DNA from: Nemertoderma westbladi
Taxonomy: Eukaryota; Xenacoelomorpha; Nemertodermatida; Nemertodermatidae
DNA: 64,000 nucleotides
Reading direction: 5' to 3'
Assembly (NCBI GenBank): GCA_032718475.1
Contig: JAUCBJ010008071.1
Location: 1-64,000 of the forward strand
Every line of letters begins with the position of its first letter. The first letter of the stretch is position 1. This document shows positions 12,601-20,734 of the stretch, one piece after another. The notes beneath the pieces were generated by a model. That model was given only the letters and a program-made list of their open reading frames with translations, did not search any database and was not told the origin of the DNA. Position numbers and translations under genes: made by a program.

Positions 12601-15600
12601 TTTCCAGTACAAGGTGCGATAACCTCCCTGATCCTCCAGGAGAGATACAATCATCATTAATAATACTGTAAAATATATACCAGAAAGGTTTCCAGTACAA
12701 GGTGCGATAACCTCCCTGATCCTCCAGGAGAGATACAATCATCATTAATAATACTGTAAAATATATACTAGAAAGGTTTCCAGTACAAGGTGCGATAACC
12801 TCCCTGATCCTCCAGGAGAGATACAATCATCATTAATAATACTGTAAAATATATACCAGAAAGGTTTCCAGTACAAGGTGCGATAACCTCCCTGATCCTC
12901 CAGGAGAGATACAGTAATCATTTTTAATAATGTAGAATATATACCAGAAAGGTTTCCAGTACAAGGTGCGATAACCTCCCTGATCCTCCAGGAGAGATAC
13001 AATCATCATTAATAATACTGTAAAATATATACCAGAAAGGTTTCCAGTACAAGGTGCGATAACCTCCCTGATCCTCCAGGAGAGATACAGTAATCATTTT
13101 TAATAATGTAGAATATATACCAGAAAGGTTTCCAGTAAAAGGTGCGATAACCTCCCTGATCCTCCAGGAGAGATACAATCATCATTAATAATACTGTAAA
13201 ATATATACCAGAAAGGTTTCCAGTACAAGGTGCGATAACCTCCCTGATCCTCCAGGAGAGATACAGTCATCATTAATAATACTGTAAAATATATACCAGA
13301 AAGGTTTCCAGTACAAGGTGCGATAACCTCCCTGATCCTCCAGGAGAGATACAATCATCATTAATAATACTGTAAAATATATAACAGAAAGGTTTCCAGT
13401 ACAAGGTGCGATAACCTCCCTGATCCTCCAGGAGAGATACAATCATCATTAATAATACTGTAAAATATATACCAGAAAGGTTTCCAGTACAAGGTGCGAT
13501 AACCTCCCTGATCCTCCAGGAGAGATACAGTCATCATTTATAATACTGTAGAATATATACCAGAAAGGTTTCCAGTACAAGGTGCGATAACCTCCCTGAT
13601 CCTCCAGGAGAGATACAATCATCATTAATAATACTGTAAAATATATACCAGAAAGGTTTCCAGTACAAGGTGCGATAACCTCCCTGATCCTCCAGGAGAG
13701 ATACAGTCATCATTAATAATACTGTAAAATATATACCAGAAAGGTTTCCAGTACAAGGTGCGATAACCTCCCTGATCCTCCAGGAGAGATACAATCATCA
13801 TTAATAATACTGTAAAATATATACCAGAAAGGTTTCCAGTACAAGGTGCGATAACCTCCCTGATCCTCCAGGAGAGATACAGTCATCATTTATAATACTG
13901 TAGAATACTGTATATACCAGAAAGGTTTCCAGTACAAGGTGCGATAACCTCCCTGATCCTCCAGGAGAGATACAGTCATCATTAATAATACTGTAAAATA
14001 TATACCAGAAAGGTTTCCAGTACAAGGTGCGATAACCTCCCTGATCCTCCAGGAGAGATACAGTCATCATTTATAATACTGTAGAATACTGTATATACCA
14101 GAAAGGTTTCCAGTACAAGGTGCGATAACCTCCCTGATCCTCCAGGAGAGATACAGTCATCATTAATAATACTGTAAAATATATACCAGAAAGGTTTCCA
14201 GTACAAGGTGCGATAACCTCCCTGATCCTCCAGGAGAGATACAATCATCATTAATAATACTGTAAAATATATACCAGAAAGGTTTCCAGTACAAGGTGCG
14301 ATAACCTCCCTGATCCTCCAGGAGAGATACAGTCATCATTTATAGTACTGTAGAATATATACCAGAAAAGTTTCCAGTACGAGGTGCGATAACCTCCCTG
14401 ATCCTCCAGGAGAGATACAGTCATCATTTATAGTACTGTAGAATATATACCAGAAAAGTTTCCAGTACGAGGTGCGATAACCTCCCTGATCCTCCAGGAG
14501 AGATACAATCATCATTAATAATACTGTAAAATATATTATACCAGAAGGTTTCCAGTACAAGGTGCGATAACCTCTCTGATCCTCCAGGAGAGGGCACTTT
14601 CCGGAAAAACATCGAGTATGCATGCAGGGTGCATCTGGGTTCTTGTAATGAGGTACAAAATACAATAGGATGATGTGGTGCATCTCATTGCTATCGCGTC
14701 ATATCTAAGATTAAATTATATTAATTAATTTATTAACAACAACTTTGGGCAATTTAATGCCCCCGTTGTACAACAAACAACAACACACAACGAATATTAT
14801 ATATTATATATCTGCACAATCAATAAAAAAAAGGCAATTATAAACAAACGATCATATGGTTAACACCAGGTCCCATTGATCATTAAACAATAATAGTAAT
14901 AGTATATGCAGCACCTAACAATTGAAAAAAAAAAAACAAAAAAAACAATAATAATAATAATTTATGTCACCCCGATTTTTAGCTCTCTCACTTTATTCGC
15001 GCAGAATAGGAACATTGCTATTTTAAAAACAAATTTATTATCGGTAGTGGACATCAAGTGGTTGAATTTATACATTGTTGGAAACCGAGAAAATACTTCC
15101 CTAAATTTTTCGCCCGTAAGTCATTGTAATTTTCACATACCAATAAGGAATGATATTCGTCTTCGATGCACCCGTTGCCACAAACAATGCAAATTCGTTG
15201 TTCCCTGGGAATATTATGCCATCTGCCTGATTCTATTGCAAGGGAGTAGTGGGAGCTACATCGGAAGCCTAAGGCTCAAATGATTGTAAAGCAGTTTGAC
15301 GTATGTGGATGTGGTAAACGTCTCCTTTATGTACAGTATTCCTTTCGGGGAGCGGATAATGGACTGCCTCCATGACTGCTTAAATTGGTCCTTAATGCGA
15401 TTAATAACTGCTAGGAGAAACTGGGTTCTTGAATGTACGCACTGATAGGACCAGGCCCAACTAAAGCCCAGATTGTTCAATACGTCTCTGACTTGTGTTG
15501 CCCAGCATTGGAATCCTCTAGCATCATTAAGTAAGCTTTCTTTAATAAACGAGAATCCGGCAATGCAATTATTTTCAACCAATACTTAATAATGCGGAGG

Positions 15601-18600
15601 TGCCTGCTTGTGTATAATGGGAACTGACCAGACTCACCATAAACCATGAAATTTAGGTCTCTTTCTGACGGCACATAGACAACTTTTCAAAAATTTCAAA
15701 TTGACAAGTTCAATGTCAATTGCTTCCTGGAATCCCCATACCTCACCACCATACTCTAATATAGGCTTTATAAATGAATTAAAAAGAAAAATGGCAACAT
15801 CAAATAACAAACACGGATATTTTACAAACAGTTTAAGCAATGAAAAATATGCTTTTTGTGCCATTTCTGAAAGTACCTTCTGCGCAATGTTAAATTTACC
15901 AGACGAAGAGAAAACAATGCCTAAGTATGTATACTGACTAACTACTTTCAGATATGTTGCTTTATAAGTCCACATAATATCTGAGTTACATAACCCACCA
16001 CCATTATTACGAGAAAAAAAACAATATTTGATTTCTAGGGATTTACTGAAAGGCCCCAATACGTACAGTAGTTTTCTAAAATATATAAAGCACTTTGGAG
16101 TTCGATTGCACTATCTGAAATAATAACAATATCGTCTGCAAACAACAACAAATATAATTTGAGCACCCCAATAGATATTCCGCTGAAACCGCCTAGATAG
16201 ATAGATTTATTTATACATTATGTAAAAACAATAACAAATACACCAAACAATGTACCGGTATAAAGGTATTGTCCAACATAACATATAGGATTACCCCTAA
16301 AGCTTTGCAGCTTATTTCCAAGGGGGTCCTTTATGTTACTTGGTTACAAATACAATATTACACTACGCTAACCTAAAACCAATATAAAACGTAATTACAC
16401 TATGTACATGTACAACTTTAAAAAGCCTAGTGAAAGTTCAGCTTCAAGATCAGATAACTGCCCATTTGAGCGCTCACAGGATCTTACTGAACTGTACAAT
16501 ATACCCTTAATGACATTAAGTAATTTTCCACCGACCCCCAAGGCCAACAGTTTAATCCACAATGCACTCCTATCTACACTATCAAAGGCTTTACGCAGAT
16601 CAATAAATGCACAATAAAGTTTACGTTTATTACTATTGCCTGAAAGAAAATGATCGATCAAGGATTTTGAGATTATCATTTTGTCTACAGTGGAGAATCC
16701 TTGTCTAAAACCACCCTGTGACTCCACTATAATGCCAAATGCATCGGCCCACCACTACTGGAGGCGACGGTGTATCTTAGATGTAAACAATTTACCCAGA
16801 ACACTGAGTAAATTAATAGGTCTATATTTACCGGGGTCTAACTTCTCACCTTTTTCAAACAATATTAAAGTAGCTAACATAGCTATCTTAGCTAAGGGAA
16901 TATTAGTTTGTTTATTCCTAGGTAATTTAAATTATGAGGGGGGGGGGGGGTGGTTGGGTGGTTATTGTGCACAAGGCAGGGTATTGTAGTGCATTGTAGT
17001 GAATTGTAGTGCATACTACTACTACTACTAATAGGTCGAGCGAACTCGGACAGTGGAAATGAGATCCTTCCAGGCTTCCCGATTCTCCAACTACTACTAG
17101 GTCGAGCGAACTCGGACAGTGGAAATGAGATCCTTCCAGGCTTCCCGATTCTACAACTACTACTACTAGGTCGAGCGAACTCGGACAGTGGAAATGAGAT
17201 CCTTCCAGGCTTCCCGATTCTCCATAATTGTTGCAATTTCGTTTCTCACAAGTTCAGTATCCCTTTCAAGTTGATCTATATATGTTATGGCCGGTCGTCC
17301 ACGACTACGCTTTCCATGAGTTGGTTGCCAGAGAAGTAGATCTGGTTTGACCTCGTCTTAACTTCGCCAACTGCCCACTGAATCTTAATCTGCGTGGAGG
17401 GTGGTAATTTCACGGAGGGTGGTTGATACAGGTGGTATTGTACCATAAAGCTCGGCGTTTGTTATGTGTTGTCTCCAGCTGATGTTTAGGGCTGCCCTTA
17501 GTAGTCTTGTGTAGCAACCATCAATTCGTTGTTCAAGTGATTTAGTCAGTGTCCAGGTCTCACCCCCGTATAAAAATACACTTTCCACTGTGGCTCGAAA
17601 GAACTTAGTCTTCAGGTGCCTTGAGAGATCTGATTTCCAGATGGTATCTATTTTTGATAGAGCTACCCAATGATCCTAGGCTATCCATGATCCTAGGTAC
17701 TAAAAGTCATCGACCTTCCTTAGTTGATTATTATCAATGGTTGTCAAGTTTCCATCAACATTAAAGGTCATGAATTCGGTCTTGGTAGCATTTATATGCA
17801 ATACAACCTCCTTAGCAGCCCTCTCCACTTTATTTAGTAGAAGCTGTGCATCTGCTAGCGTATTAGAGAGCAGGGCGATGTCATCCGCAAAGTCGGTGTC
17901 TGTGACTGTATTTGCCGGATATCTACTACTTCTGCGTTCTTGAAGTGTGAATCCCAGATCTTCACCGTTGTAGTGCATTGTAGTGCATTATAGTGCATTG
18001 TATTACATTGTAGTGCATTGCGGTGAATTGTAGTGTATTGTAGTACATGTTAGTGCATTGTAATGCATTGTAGTGCATTGTAGTGTATTGTAGTACATTG
18101 TAGTACATTGTTGTACATTGTAGAGTATTGTAGTGCATTGTAGTACATTGCAATGCATTGTAGTGCACTGCAGCGCATTGTATTACATTGTAGTGTATTT
18201 TGTATTGTAGTGCATTGTAGTACATTGTAGTGCATTGTAGTGCACTACAGTGCATTGTATTAAATTGTACTGCATTGCGGTGAATTGTAGTGAATTGTAG
18301 TGTATTGTAGTGCATTGTAGTACATTGCAATGCATTGTAGTGCACTGCAGTGCATTGTATTACATTGTAGTGTATTTTGTATTGTAGTGCATTGTAGTAC
18401 ATTGTAGTGCATTGTAGTGCACTACAGTGCATTGTATTAAATTGTACTGCATTGCGGTGAATTTTAGTGCATTGTAGTACATTGTAGTGCACTGCAGTGC
18501 ATTGTATTACATTGTAGTGCACTGCAGTGCATTGTATTACATTGTAGTGCATTGCGGTGAATTGTAGTGTATTGTAGTACATGTTAGTGCATTGTAATGC

Positions 18601-19188
18601 ATTGTAGTGCATTGTAGTGTATTGTAGTACATTGTAGTACATTGTTGTACATTGTAGAGTATTGTAGTGCATTGTAGTACATTGCAATGCATTGTAGTGC
18701 ACTGCAGCGCATTGTATTACATTGTAGTGTATTTTGTATTGTAGTGCATTGTAGTACATTGTAGTGCATTGTAGTGCACTACAGTGCATTGTATTACATT
18801 GTAGTGCAATGCGGTGAATTGTAGTGCATTGTAGTGTATTGTAGTGCATTGTTGTGCATTGTGGTGCATTGCTGTGAATTGTAATGCATTCTAGTGCATT
18901 TTAGTGCTGCATTGTAGTGCAATCGGTGAATTTTAGTGCATTATGTGCATTGTAGTGTATTGTAATTTTTCTAGGTCTCTGGATGTGAGTTGGACGGATG
19001 CGGGTAAACGGAAGCGTGAACGCGAAGCAGACCAACGGGTGTTCGAAGCGACGCGAAGTATTCCGGTACACGAACAATGCGATAGATACCACCGCTGCAG
19101 ACAGTGCCAGCGTAAACTCCTTAACCAAGGACACACTAATGTCTGGCTCGAATCAAGATACATTCCGGGTTCTAGAATAATGACGTGA
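386..19188 (+). CDS. CCDC81: CCDC81-like protein, complete ten-exon gene (650 aa)
   Basis: The coding exons are 386-680, 2074-2318, 3025-3293, 4060-4194, 6231-6423, 8818-9018, 9461-9580, 9713-9832, 10859-11019 and 18975-19188. They sum to 1953 nt, that is 650 codons plus stop, close to the roughly 650 aa I remember for human CCDC81. Every intron is GT-AG and all phases close. Residues 13-98 and 99-180 form two HU/IHF-like domains (KGVNINGFGIFTF and KMKFYKHF motifs). Residues 181-320 are a low-complexity linker, 320-580 are charged coiled coil, and 581-650 hold a CxxC-type tail (CRQC). CCDC81 family proteins are known at the centrosome or basal body and carry eukaryotic HU domains. The start ATG at 386 sits in a good context (tcaccATGG); an in-frame ATG at 368 is also possible. 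Exon boundaries are read from splice motifs and family similarity recalled from memory, not from transcripts. Confidence 0.93.
801..1318. mobile_element. Foldback MITE in CCDC81 intron 1
   Basis: Two arms of about 217 bp (801 to about 1018, and about 1102 to 1318) are inverted copies of each other with scattered differences, around a spacer of about 80 bp. Both outer ends read ACGTTAAGTAAAA inward. There is no coding capacity. This is the structure of a non-autonomous foldback or MITE-type DNA transposon. I see no convincing target-site duplication. Confidence 0.8.
1436..2088. repeat. Array of 3' splice-site units before CCDC81 exon 2
   Basis: About 17 imperfect units precede the real exon. 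Each is a variable C/T-rich tract followed by CAGGTGATGTACCAATT or a close variant (GCGATGTTCTAATT). The last unit is the real acceptor and first 14 nt of exon 2 at 2074. Unit length varies (about 25-45 bp) because the pyrimidine tracts differ. Short ORFs here are by-products. Confidence 0.9.
2074..2318 (+). CDS. CCDC81: CCDC81 exon 2: second HU domain
   Basis: The acceptor CTCTCTCAG|GTGATG lies in the last unit of a tandem array, so the first 14 exon bases also occur in the preceding repeats. The exon encodes residues 99-180, starting GDVPIVPLNYSEI and including the second HU domain (VEINLEGIGRFSVRD, KMKFYKHF). I set the donor at ACT|GTTAGT because it gives phase 0 and the same spacing to the next conserved block as in human CCDC81 (from memory). 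GAA|GTATCA, eight codons earlier, is also in phase. Confidence 0.85.
2457..2478. repeat. Perfect 22-bp palindrome in CCDC81 intron 2
   Basis: The 11-bp arm CTACTGTACAC is followed directly by its reverse complement, with no spacer. Its function is unknown. Confidence 0.85.
3025..3293 (+). CDS. CCDC81: CCDC81 exon 3: post-HU linker
   Basis: The acceptor is TTACCTAG|GTGATG and the donor is TATAG|GTAAAT. The exon starts in phase 0 and ends in phase 2. It encodes QKRPWTSDSV, which matches the conserved block after HU domain 2, followed by an acidic stretch rich in Glu and Asp. Confidence 0.85.
4060..4194 (+). CDS. CCDC81: CCDC81 exon 4: small polar exon
   Basis: A 135-nt exon, too short to stand out as an ORF, bounded by TTTGCTACAG|GT and CGCAAAG|GTAAAT. 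It is open in the required phase (2 to 2) and adds 45 polar residues. It lacks a recognisable domain. The support is the good splice sites, the open frame and the total length match. Confidence 0.7.
4345..4620. repeat. Dispersed repeat with GGTTACA / AAACAATAAACG words
   Basis: Two partial copies (about 4352-4410 and 4550-4620) carry the words GGTTACARTGGC and CAAAACAATAAACG. The same words recur at 6078-6160, about 24065-24120 and 62060-62170, indicating an interspersed family. Between the two copies, 4482-4509 is a perfect 28-bp palindrome centred on CAGCCTAGGCTG. Confidence 0.65.
4684..4790. repeat. Tandem palindromic units (TCAGCCTAGGCTGA)
   Basis: Three near-tandem units of about 30 bp each contain the self-complementary core CTCAGCCTAGGCTGAG or a one-base variant, separated by ATAACTnTGGAGTGTT. 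They match the palindrome at 4482-4509. Confidence 0.75.
5228..5873. repeat. 11-bp minisatellite (GAGGAGTGCCC) in intron 4
   Basis: About 58 units of 11 bp, mainly GAGGAGTGCCC, GATGAATGCCC and GTGGAGTGTCC in a partly regular order. Three units make 33 bp, so several frames stay open on both strands (up to 225 aa). These ORFs have no other support. Confidence 0.92.
6075..6165. repeat. Dispersed GGTTACA repeat, intron 4
   Basis: A third copy of the interspersed family: GGTTACAGTAAAA, AACCAAAACAATAAACG, CAGGTTACAGTTTTATTTTT and AATCAGCTGTTACTTGCGT in the same order as at 62060-62170. Confidence 0.65.
6231..6423 (+). CDS. CCDC81: CCDC81 exon 5: AGQELCY block and coiled-coil start
   Basis: The acceptor is ATCTTTGCAG|AGCTGG and the donor CAAAAG|GTTTGT. 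It encodes the conserved AGQELCYCCYQRQNRNV block, with Cys residues that may form a small metal site, then the first helical coiled-coil segment. It ends in phase 0. Confidence 0.9.
6986..8458 (+). mobile_element. 5'-truncated RTE-like LINE, family A, in intron 5
   Basis: An open frame from 7013 to 8425 (470 codons) encodes the RT and C-terminal part of a non-LTR retrotransposon. Visible motifs are SFRGISLIS, NGFRKGRG, the catalytic FVDFFKAFDS, GVLQGDTLAPFLF, FADDLGVL, and YLGSWIRKSG. The upstream endonuclease is missing. The 3' end is a (TAG)n tail at about 8455. The element is bounded by the 13-bp word TAGTACTGTACTG on the 5' side (6973-6985) and by an array of that word on the 3' side. Family B at 34240 is a related but distinct subfamily. 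Confidence 0.9.
8459..8780. repeat. 13-bp microsatellite (TAGTACTGTACTG)
   Basis: About 24 nearly perfect units start directly at the (TAG)n tail of the LINE and end about 40 bp before exon 6. The unit also occurs at the 5' flank of the LINE, so the array probably grew from the duplicated target plus the tail. The long minus-strand ORFs across it are artefacts. Confidence 0.92.
8818..9018 (+). CDS. CCDC81: CCDC81 exon 6: coiled coil
   Basis: The acceptor is ACAATATGCAG|ATAGCG, about 40 bp after the 13-bp array. The exon holds 67 codons in phase 0, including RPWTPPK and a long Lys/Glu/Arg helix. The donor is AATAAA|GTTAGT, the same unusual GTTAGT hexamer as exon 2. Confidence 0.85.
9461..9580 (+). 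CDS. CCDC81: CCDC81 exon 7: coiled coil
   Basis: The acceptor is TGTGTTTTAG|GAATTT and the donor ATGCAG|GTAGAG. The exon is exactly 40 codons in phase 0 and encodes a Glu/Lys/Ala/Leu-rich helical segment. Confidence 0.88.
9713..9832 (+). CDS. CCDC81: CCDC81 exon 8: coiled-coil linker
   Basis: The acceptor is TTAATTTGCAG|ATTCAA and the donor GACAAG|GTACAG. The exon is exactly 40 codons in phase 0. The intron bases at the donor (GTACAGACTAGTG) are the start of the 34-bp repeat unit that fills the following 0.7 kb. Confidence 0.85.
9833..10520. repeat. 34-bp minisatellite starting at the exon 8 donor
   Basis: About 20 units of GGTACAGACTAGTGTTCAAT plus CGGGATCCCAATAT. The first unit begins at the real 5' splice site of exon 8 (AAG|GTACAG), so most units carry a GGTACAG donor-like site. 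Later units diverge. Confidence 0.9.
10545..10700 (-). mobile_element. LINE reverse transcriptase fragment (CR1/L2-like)
   Basis: About 50 codons read on the minus strand contain the CRDLGITISSDLKYDRYC and AKAFKIINM words typical of the region after the RT core in CR1, L2 and Jockey-type LINEs. There is no intact ORF. This is a short relic in CCDC81 intron 8. Confidence 0.55.
10859..11019 (+). CDS. CCDC81: CCDC81 exon 9: Arg/Glu-rich helix
   Basis: The acceptor is TTTAATTTCAG|GTGCAG and the donor AGAAG|GTAAGA. The exon starts in phase 0 and ends in phase 2. It encodes an uninterrupted charged helix (EIANKRREQVLREL) typical of the coiled-coil core. Confidence 0.88.
11055..14600. repeat. 88-bp satellite array (about 40 copies) in intron 9
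   Basis: The unit runs from TACAGTAATCATTTATAATA through CCAGAAAGGTTTCCAGTACA to CCTCCCTGATCCTCCAGGAG. It falls into subtypes: TTTATAGTACTGTAG early and late, AATAATACTGTAAAA in the middle, and some units with an extra TACTG. The array starts about 40 bp after the exon 9 donor. Because 88 is not divisible by 3, the minus-strand ORFs (up to 116 aa) rotate through all frames and are not genes. Confidence 0.95.
14601..15165. other. AT-rich intron 9 spacer, no feature seen
   Basis: Low-complexity A/T-rich sequence with A-runs at about 14925-14960. A 125-codon plus-strand frame begins at 14906, but it starts in an A-rich run and overlaps the start of LINE debris, so I do not call it a gene. Confidence 0.6.
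15165..16935 (-). mobile_element. Degenerate CR1/L2-like LINE in intron 9
   Basis: On the minus strand, in order: a KLDPGKYRPINLLSVLGK block (about 16830), QGGFRQGFSTVDKM (16725), YCAFIDLRKAFDSVDR (16610), then, after a break, LLFADDIVIIS (about 16150), YTYLGIVFSSSGKF (about 15930), ILEYGGEVWGF (15750), and a C-terminal domain to about 15170. Frameshifts and stops interrupt it. A separate repeat at about 16190-16340 splits the RT and matches 30235-30310. The element is dead. Confidence 0.85.
16185..16345. repeat. Dispersed repeat inserted in the LINE (copy at 30235)
   Basis: ATAGATTTATTTATACATTA, then TGTAAAAACAATAACAAATACACC and TTGTCCAACATAACATA, recur at 30235-30310 in the same order and orientation. 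It interrupts the RT domain of the LINE. The family is not recognised. Confidence 0.6.
17014..17969 (-). mobile_element. 5'-truncated LINE, family B, with triplicated 3' end
   Basis: The minus strand is a close copy of the 3' part of the full element at 34240-37790 (for example the TDFADDIALLSNTLADAQ segment at about 17880 and YGGETWTLTKS at about 17560). It is broken by small indels and a duplication near 17670-17700. Its last ~55 bp plus TAG tail occur three times in tandem (17034-17088, 17099-17154, 17168-17223). It is embedded in the TGCATTGTAG array. Confidence 0.9.
17970..18965. repeat. 10-bp satellite (ATTGTAGTGC) with higher-order repeat
   Basis: About 100 units of ATTGTAGTGC and close variants. 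A short piece also precedes the LINE insertion (16982-17013). Blocks at about 18000-18240 and 18534-18774 are nearly identical at a distance of 534 bp, so a higher-order repeat is present. The array ends about 15 bp before the exon 10 acceptor. Long minus-strand ORFs (295 aa) are artefacts. Confidence 0.92.
18975..19188 (+). CDS. CCDC81: CCDC81 exon 10: Cys-rich C-terminus and stop
   Basis: The acceptor is TTTTTCTAG|GTCTCT, about 15 bp after the 10-bp array. It continues in phase 2 and encodes the family signature tail CDRYHRCRQCQRK...LESRYIPGSRIM, then TGA at 19186-19188. The close Cys residues could bind a metal; that is inferred. Confidence 0.92.
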
Positions 19189-19237
19189 ATACTGATGTAT
19201 TAGGCCTACTTAAGTATATACTGAATGATATATTTAT

Positions 19238-19915
19238 TTGACCTGGTTTTTTGACATAATTGTGTCACAAACTGCCTAATGAATGAACATTGATTTAGAC
19301 TTTAAAAATAATGTATTCCGTTTATTTGATAACTGTGAGGAGTGGCTCTGTTCCAGACAATGAGAGGGTGGGGGACTTTCAGCGCATTCAAAATTTATCT
19401 GTAATTTGGGTAATTTGTAACTCATGTACTTTGGACCCTTATAATTCCCGAACCACGAGTCTAAATAAAAAACAGATTTCGGATTCCGAATCAGCACACT
19501 CTAGTTACTTTATAAAAATATTTTCAAAAAAATTCTGATAGAGTTTGGTGTTTATCAAAAAATTTAAAAAATTGTTTAACATTTTTAATAAAATATGTGT
19601 AATATTTTAAATCGCGTTTTCGACCATGAAGGATTCACTTTATTGAAAAAGTTTAAAAGTCAAAAATGTTTAGAATCACCGATAATAGGGGAGGGGGGGG
19701 GGGGGGGGGGGGGTAAACAAAATATCGAAATCTACCTTATTCGACCTGGGTTTTGACTTTTGTGTCACAAACTGCCGTAATGAATTAACATTGAGTTAGA
19801 CTTTTAAGTTTAAAAGAATGTATTCCGTTTATTTGATAACTGTGAGGAGTGTCTCTGTTCCAGACAGGGGGGGGGGGGTGGGGGGGGGGACTTTCGACGC
19901 TTTCAAAATGTATCC
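19238..19915. repeat. Two direct copies of a ~165-bp repeat around G-runs
   Basis: 19238-19402 and 19740-19913 share TGTGTCACAAACTGCC, AATGTATTCCGTTTATTTGA and TAACTGTGAGGAGTG in the same order. Each copy ends in GGGGACTTTC. The second is expanded by G-runs, and 19690-19713 is another poly-G. This lies just downstream of CCDC81 and may be 3' UTR. Confidence 0.75.
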
Positions 19916-20114
19916 CTTTCCAGGGGAATAACAGCTGGTTAACAGTTGATGAACAGGAGACACCTCGAGTTTATAGAGGATTCAAGTTTGAATATATGTA
20001 TTGAATTGTATACATTCTTGTGTCTTTGGCTAGTTCTTATGATTTTCATGGAAAAAATTCAAATTTTCCTCCAATTATATTTTCGTGTGATTTAATTTCA
20101 GGAGATAAACGTGA

Positions 20115-20310
20115 GCTACAGCACGTTCTACCTAGACCATCTACCTAGCAAGTTAGATGGTCTCAATTAGACAGTCTATGTAGATGATCTCACTTGGTGT
20201 TAATAACAACTAGAACGTGCTAGGGTGGAACGTTCTACTTTGAGACCATCAATGTAAGCACGCTATTTGGCTATCAGACTAGGCTAGCGTGCTACTTACG
20301 TTGTCAGGGT
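20115..20310. repeat. Cluster of nested inverted repeats
   Basis: Three hairpins lie together: AGCACGTTCTA (20120) with TAGAACGTGCT (20211), AGACCATCT with AGATGGTCT (about 20135-20163), and GTAAGCACGCTA with TAGCGTGCTACTTAC (about 20254-20299). This is probably a compact non-autonomous element. Confidence 0.6.
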
Positions 20311-20565
20311 TATATTCCTATTTAAGAATAATTCATATTTAATAAAACAATAAGATAACGTTTTAATTAATTGGCTAAAATATTTGTTAATTGTAGAGAA
20401 TGTATTACTTCATCATTTTAATGCCTTCTCTTACAATTATTTATAGGTGAACGCATTAATTGCTAAAATGATAATGACATTTGACAGTGTGGGGCGAGCC
20501 ACGAAGTTGGCGGAGCCTTAGCGAATTGACACTGTTAGGGGGTGGGTCAATTTATGCAAATAGTT

Positions 20566-20616
20566 GTCGTCGTCGTCGTCGTCGTCGTTGTCGTCGTCGT
20601 CGTTGTCGTCGTCGTT
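20566..20616. repeat. GTC trinucleotide microsatellite
   Basis: About 16 GTC/GTT triplets in a row. It sits near the start of the 145-bp repeat region. Confidence 0.9.
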
Positions 20617-20734
20617 ACGATTTTGACATGCTAATAACTTTGTCGGATTTAAAGCTGCCAAGTTGAAAATTTGTAGGTATCAATATGAGCAAAAGTTGAG
20701 ATTTTTGAGAGACTTTCAGACACCATCAGTGCAA

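Noticed and set aside
9833-14600. Resemblance of the regular arrays to CRISPR
   Set aside because: Units are directly adjacent with no unique spacers, and the DNA is eukaryotic intron.
12476-14683. Many minus-strand ORFs of 60-116 aa (LLEDQGGYRTLYW)
   Set aside because: Frames of the 88-bp satellite in rotation; no splice or start support.
17962-18849. Minus-strand 295-aa ORF rich in His/Tyr/Asn/Cys
   Set aside because: Translation of the 10-bp satellite.
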